Source: Zanthoxylum bungeanum (taxonomy: Eukaryota > Streptophyta > Magnoliopsida > Sapindales > Rutaceae). From it: a DNA stretch of 64,000 bases. The notes under the pieces were generated by a model. It was not told the origin of the DNA and did not search any database. It worked only from the letters and a program-made list of their open reading frames with translations. Below are positions 58,784 through 64,000 of this stretch, piece after piece; the first letter of the stretch is position 1; the number at the start of each line of letters is the position of its first letter. Where the stretch lies: positions 124,001-188,000 of the forward strand of contig SKCR01006509.1 in the NCBI GenBank assembly GCA_019454045.1, given 5' to 3'. Position numbers and translations under genes: made by a program.

Positions 58784-60942
58784 TATTTGAGCATGAAATA
58801 TGATTAGGGTTTATATACTAAAATTTGGGTAAATTTGATTTGAGCATGATTTAACCAAATTGTTTTTTTGAGTATGCTTGTATATGGATAACTTGGAGTT
58901 ATATATGATCAAATTGATGAAAAACTAATTGGATTATTTTTCCCCAATTTGGGTATGTTGGCCGAATGTAATGGATAAACCTAGGTCATGGTGATTTTGT
59001 TTTTAAGACCATTGGATGTGTTTAAAGACATGGATATATTGATTTATGATTTAATCGGATTGAAATCGAAATCGGATATAAAATCCTATCATTTCCGTGA
59101 CCATCAAAGCATGAAAATGACATGATTTTGTTTCAATAATGTTGGACATGTATTGATTATGAATAAGCATGATTAATTGATTAGATTAGTATGTTGGAAA
59201 TGTTAATTTAAATAGATAATCATGGATAAACACTCTAATTAATTAAATTATGAATTTTGGAAAATTAGAATTTAATTAGTTGGGCTTAATTTGGAATTGG
59301 GCTTAAAATATTGTGTTTGGGCCTAATGGACTTGGTTGGGCCAAGTTGGTTTAGGACAATTGGATTGGATCCAAATTGGGCCTAAATCATTCCATTAAGT
59401 CCAAGCATAACAAATGAGCCTTTAAATATTTAATTGGGCCTAATGGGCCAAAATTGATTTCTTAGCAAATAGGGTGATTCATTAATTGGGCCTTGGTATT
59501 TGGGTTTGACCCATATTGACAAAAGCCCATGCCTTAAGAAATTAATTGAAAGCCCATTGGACTTTAATTAAATAAACATTGGATGTTAATTGGGCTTTGA
59601 GACCCATTAAGATTAGATTTAGAATCTAAGTCGTAAAGGCGCATTAAAAGGTGTAATTATTTAATTTGGAATTAAAAATAGAATTAGTATTGAATACAAA
59701 TTAAATTAGATTTAATTGTAGTTCAATATAATTCAAGAATTCGTACTTTGAGTACTTATTCTTAAACGAGTTGGACTCGCGCAAATCAAATCGTTGTTTG
59801 AACATTGGATGATCACTTTATTCAAAGATTAATTAATTGTATTAGATTGATTGAATAACATGCTTTGTGTGAATACATGGATGTGTTGTATGAATAATGT
59901 ATATCAGATGGATATTAGAAGGGAAAAGGCAATTTTGGAAATTGTTGTAAATTTAGAATTTATTAAATTGGACCTGCGTGTCCAGCCTTATATCTCAATT
60001 CTTTGTAATTCTCTTCTCACCTAATTCCCCTCAATGTTTATGAGGTTTCTTTAATTGTATTATGTAATTGGGTAGAAGTTAGAATAGTGCTAGCCGGGAG
60101 AGGAAATTGAGTGATTTGTTCTAGGAACAATCTGAGAGATATCTATCCGCATATCATTATTAATTTATTTACCGCGCCTTATTATGTTTTTAGACTACAT
60201 GCTTAAGGGTGTATGATGAGACCTAATCAAAGATAATAAATTGGTTGCCAATTTACGCAAAAAAACCCTCAACAAATATTAAGCGTTTTCCTTCCATGAG
60301 TGATTCTTTCTCAAGATCCAAGATTGGCACTGGTTTGTTGGCCAAAGTCAAGACCTTTGTCCATCGCAGATGTGTTTGAATCATGAAGGCTTTGTTTCAT
60401 ATCGTATGTCTTGTCCAAGTTGTGATTTATGGCCAAAGTCAAGATCACTTCTTGTCCATCGACATCGATTACGAAGCTTTCCAAAGTCAATGGGTTCCGC
60501 TTAACTGGAATCATTAAGCTTGTTGTGCCAAAGCCAAGGCTTAGTTGATTCAGAGGAAAAAGGTTAGGAAAAATATTGATATATTGGCATATATATTATA
60601 TATGTTTCGGACTTGGAGGTCCACCTACCGGATCTAGGAATTGGATGAGATCCAATTGATCTTAGAGATCTACCTAGTTAAATATCATACAGCTTGTTGG
60701 CCAAAGTCAAGGTTGTGTGTTATTTAACGGAATCCTAGCCCACTAGGAAACTAGGTTTCCCGAGTACTCAACAGAGGGTTAGAGGCTCACCGAAAAATAG
60801 TGGGGGCCAGTATTGAATTTTTAATTTCGTTCAAATACTTGGCTTTACGCGCTTTCAAAATATTTCGTCAATTATATTTATTAGTTGGACTAATATTTTA
60901 TTATTTTTCTTGTAACAGTTAGACTGTACCCATACATCGTTA
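58784..60942 (+). other. copia 5' leader with repeated GCCAAAG motif
   Basis: A 2.2-kb stretch without a gene. Near its end, GGCCAAAGTCAAG or close variants occur at about 60340, 60430, 60522 and 60698. The related LARD-like interior has a similar word (CGTGCCAAAG) four times near its primer site. Also contains many GGGCC(T/C)AAT words at 59280-59600. Confidence 0.5.
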
Positions 60943-61779
60943 ATGAATAGTTTGACTATTGCAATTAAGATGACAGGAAAGTTAAGCATTAGAGATATTA
61001 TCATGGGCGACAATGTCTTTAATGGCACAAACTTTCAAGACCGGGACATGAATCTCAAGATTGTCTTGGGATCCGAGAAGTTACTCTACACTATAGAGAG
61101 ACCTCTTGGGCCTAAGTCTAGATCTGATCAGATAGTTGAGCTAGAGCTTTGGAAGACTCATAGTGATGACAACGTCACTGCTCAATCTATAATGCTTGCT
61201 GCTATGACTCAATAATTCCGTAGTCAAAACAAGGGATTGGATCCCTATAATATGATGGCGAAGTTCCATGATCTTCATCGATCTAATCTTAGATCGCAGA
61301 GATATGAGTTACAGAATAAGCTCTTTCGTGCTCGCATGTCAGATGGTACATCTGTTGAGCACCATGTGTCACAGATGATTGCTGACATTGAGCAGTTGGG
61401 ACAGATGGGCATTGTCTTCGAGGCTGAGACTTCTATAGATTTGATCTTACAGTCTCTCCCCGACACTTGGAGTGGGTTCATTATGAACTACAATATGTTG
61501 AACCAGGACCAAACTCTTTGAGAGTTTATGTCCACAATGCGCGAAGCTGAAAAAGAGCTCCTTAAGGGCAAAAAGCGCGAGGCGCACTTCGCTTCAACAT
61601 CTCAGATTCCGAGGGCTTGGCCCAAGGCGACTGGAGGTGTAAAGAAGAAGAAGAAGAAGAAAGGCAAGACTAAATAGTCAAAACCTTCTGGGAAGGGTAA
61701 GGACAAATCCCAAGATGTATGTCTGCAATGCGGCAAGCAGGGTCACTAGAAGCGTGACTGCTGCGAGTACAAGGCACAT
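60943..61779 (+). pseudogene. copia gag with CCHC knuckle
   Basis: One frame from ATG 60943 with in-frame stops at 61213, 61519, 61676 and 61747. It reads a copia gag: NVFNGTNFQDRDMNLKIVLG, LDPYNMMAKFHDLHRSNLRS, VEHHVSQMIADIEQLGQMGI and SLPDTWSGFIMNYNM, then a Lys-rich tract and the knuckle CLQCGKQGH*KRDC (one stop inside). Not functional as read. Confidence 0.8.
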
Positions 61780-62064
61780 ATGAAGGAAATCAAAGCGGGC
61801 AAGGCACCGGCTCCAGGTATGTTTTTTATAGAAATAAACATATCTACTACTAGTTTTAAAAATTGGATTTTTGATTTTGGTTGTGGTACTCATATATGTA
61901 CTGATGTGCATGATCTACAGATTAGCAGGAGACTGGCCTCGGGAGAGATTGACCTCCGCGTTGGAAATGAGACACGAGTCGCCGTTTTGGCCGTTGGCTC
62001 TTTTGTTTTGTAACTGCCCTCGGGGCATGTACTTAAACTTAAAGACTGTTATTATGTACCTAGT
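61780..62064 (+). pseudogene. copia aspartic protease
   Basis: Same frame as gag. FKNWIFDFGCGTHICTDVHD corresponds to the protease active site, where the usual DTG or DSG is DFG here, a change in a key residue. SRRLASGEIDLRVGNETRVA and LAVGSFVL follow, then a stop at 62011. Confidence 0.75.
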
Positions 62065-63200
62065 TTGACTAGTAATATTATTTATGTATCTATGTTAGCC
62101 CAATGTGGGTATACTTTTGTCTTTAGAAACACTGGGTGTTTTATGTATAAAAATGATATGGAGATTTGCATTGCTGATGTAAATAATGGTTTTTATATTT
62201 TGAATATAAATCAATTTCAAACATATTCTGTAACAAACAAAAGGCTTAAATTAAGTAACAAAGATGAAGCTTATATGTGGCATTATCGTCTAAGACATAT
62301 TAACAAGACTCGCATATCCACACTTTTGAAGAGTGGGTACTTGGACGGATTTGATCCAAATTCATATGACGTCTGCGAATCTTGTTAATTAGGCAAAATG
62401 CCTAAAACACCTTTTAGCAGAAATGATGCACGTGCCACCGAACTGTTAGCCCTCGTTCATAGTGACGTATGTGAGCCCATGTCTAGCCAGGCTAGAGGTG
62501 GATATGAATACTTCGTAACCTTTACGGATGATGCATCGCGTTATGGTTATGTGTATCTTATGAGACACAAGTCGGAAACCTTTGAGAAATTCAAAGAGTT
62601 TCGACACGAAGTAGAAAAACAGACCGGAAAAAGTATTAAGACATTACGTCGGACCGTGGTGGCGAATACTTAAGCAATGAGTTTCTTGATTACTTGAAAG
62701 AATATGGTATTCTTTCACAGTGGACTCCTCCCGAACACCGCAATTAAACGGTGTGTCCGAACGGAGAAACCAAACTTTGTTAGATATGGTAAGGTCTATG
62801 ATGAGTCGCACAGAGCTACCTATTTCCTTCTGGGATATGCATTGAACAGTGCAATACTTATTTTGAATAAGGTTCCGTCAAAGTCTGTTCAACAGACTCC
62901 GTATGAGATATGGACAGGAAAGAAACCGGGTTTCTCATTCCTGAAGATTTGGGGTTGCTGGGCATACGTCAAATGTTTGGAAGGTACCAAATTGAACCTA
63001 AATCGGATAAATGCCTATTTGTAGGATATCCTAAGGAAACCAAAGGATATTACTTCTATCACCCACAAGAGAACAAAGTATTTGTTACTATACATGTGGT
63101 TTTCCTTGAGAAGGAATTTCTAAATGCATTGGTTAGTGGGAGGAAAATAGAACTCGATGAAAATCGGAGTGATACTGTCCTGGCACAGAATCCTTAACGG
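62065..63200 (+). pseudogene. copia integrase
   Basis: The pre-integrase zinc region reads YMWHYRLRHINKTRISTLLK and CESC (stop after it). The core keeps the first two acidic positions in LVHSDVCEP and FTDDASRYGYVYLMRHKSE. A frameshift at about 62655 displaces the third (RGGEYLSNEF in another frame). Further shifts occur near 62740 and 63010; the C-terminal part reads SVQQTPYEIWTGKKPGFSFL and VGYPKETKGYYFYHPQENKV. Confidence 0.8.
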
Positions 63201-63319
63201 AACATCAACAGTTCATCAGGGATGAAACTGTACCACAATCTTCGAATAAGTAAGAACCGCGTAGGTCGGAGAGAGTCAGAAAACAACCTGAGAGGTATGG
63301 GTTTCTGATCTCACCTCAT

Positions 63320-64000
63320 GTGGATATCAATCTTATTGAGGATAACGAGCCGGCTACGTATGAGGAAGCGATACAAGATATCGATTCCACTTTATGGCAA
63401 GAGACCATGAAGTCCGAAATGGATTCCATGTACACCAACCAAGTTTGGACACTGGTTGATGCACCAGAAGGCGTAAAGCCTATTGGTTGCAAATGGGTCT
63501 TCAAGAAGAAGACTGACATGGATGGCAACGTACAAACGTACAAAGCTAGGCTTGTAGCGAAAAGGTATCGTCAACGACATGGTGTCGATTACGACGAAAC
63601 TTTTTCACCCGTTGCCATGATTAAATCCATTCGGATTATGCTTGCTATTGCTGCATGTTTCGATTACGAGATATGGCAGATGGACGAAAAAATCGTTTTC
63701 CTTAACGAAAACCTTTTGGAGGATGTTTATATGCAACAGCCTGACGGTTTTGTCGTACCAAGACTTGCAAACAAGGTTTGTAAGTTAAATCAATCCATTT
63801 ATGGATTGAAGCAAGCATCACGTTCTTAGAACCAACGTTTTGATGAGATCATAAAAGAATATGATTTCACTCAAAACTAGGATGATCCTTGTGTATATAA
63901 GAAGGTTAGTGGGAGCGCACTGACATCATTTCTCCTTTACGTTGATGATGTATTGCTTATTGGCAATGACATTCCCATGTTAACATCGTGAAAGCTTGGC
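63320..64000 (+). pseudogene. copia reverse transcriptase, N-terminal part
   Basis: Open from 63320 to 63829: EAIQDIDSTLWQETMKSEMD, WTLVDAPEGVKPIGCKWVFK, YKARLVAKRYRQRHGVDYDE, IWQMDEKIVFLNENLLEDVY (D of the first catalytic box), LNQSIYGLKQASRS, a stop at 63827, then FLLYVDDVLLIGND with the catalytic DD near 63930-63960. A stop follows at 63989. The window ends before RNase H. Confidence 0.85.

Larger units (their letters stand above)
56865..64000 (+). mobile_element. Ty1/copia element, degenerate, truncated by the window end
   Basis: 5' LTR, primer site, a 2.2-kb leader and gag-pol through the RT YVDD box. Copia order (protease, integrase, RT) is clear. It inserted into the second Tat-like pol; the left target sequence is TGAGC (56860-56864). 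Its LTR architecture resembles that of the LARD-like array and of the fragment at 49004. Confidence 0.85.

Overview
The window is nuclear DNA of a flowering plant, probably a eudicot. It is AT-rich and carries no operons or ribosome binding sites. It is almost entirely transposable elements: Ty1/copia, and Ty3/gypsy of Athila-like, Tat/Ogre-like and chromovirus (Tekay/Del-like) type. There are also hAT-like MITEs and one decaying host-gene remnant. I see no intact conventional host gene, tRNA, rRNA or CRISPR array. The species cannot be told from the sequence.

Layout. 1-2.6 kb: intergenic DNA with two nested hAT-like MITEs, one with an 8-bp target duplication. 2.6-21.4 kb: a stack of insertions. 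A copia-like LTR is split by a gypsy LTR (LTR-1), which is split by a second gypsy LTR (LTR-2, duplication ATACA), which is split by a tandem array of a non-coding copia derivative on the minus strand (LTR-internal-LTR-internal-LTR, period about 6.74 kb, LTRs about 2.5 kb). 21.4-24.8 kb: low-copy DNA with a probable decayed multi-exon gene. 24.85-32.56 kb: a complete, recently inserted chromovirus derivative (minus strand, duplication GTCGA). Its own pol is dead, but it carries an intact 336-codon ORF of unknown origin on the opposite strand. 32.9-37.1 kb: Athila-like remnant (plus strand, gag-protease only). 37.3-46.3 kb: Tat/Ogre-like element (minus strand) with tandem repeats in its 3' untranslated region. 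46.3-47.8 kb: copia LTR fragment. 47.86-55.74 kb: Athila-like element (minus strand, duplication AACAT) inserted in the RNase H region of a second Tat-like pol, and containing an intronless LONELY GUY (LOG) pseudogene and a copia LTR fragment. 56.87-64.0 kb: 5' half of a degenerate copia element (plus strand) inserted in the same Tat-like pol, running off the window.

How the parts relate. Every gag/pol frame has stops or frameshifts, so nothing here looks autonomous. Three gypsy elements have lost the middle of pol (RT, RNase H, integrase core) while keeping the ends. The non-coding copia array and the chromovirus derivative must have been moved by enzymes from elsewhere. The chromovirus derivative is the best candidate for something new: its two LTRs are nearly identical, so the composite transposed recently, long after its pol decayed, and the antisense ORF is still open. 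I could not identify that ORF; an endogenous viral origin or a captured accessory ORF are both possible.
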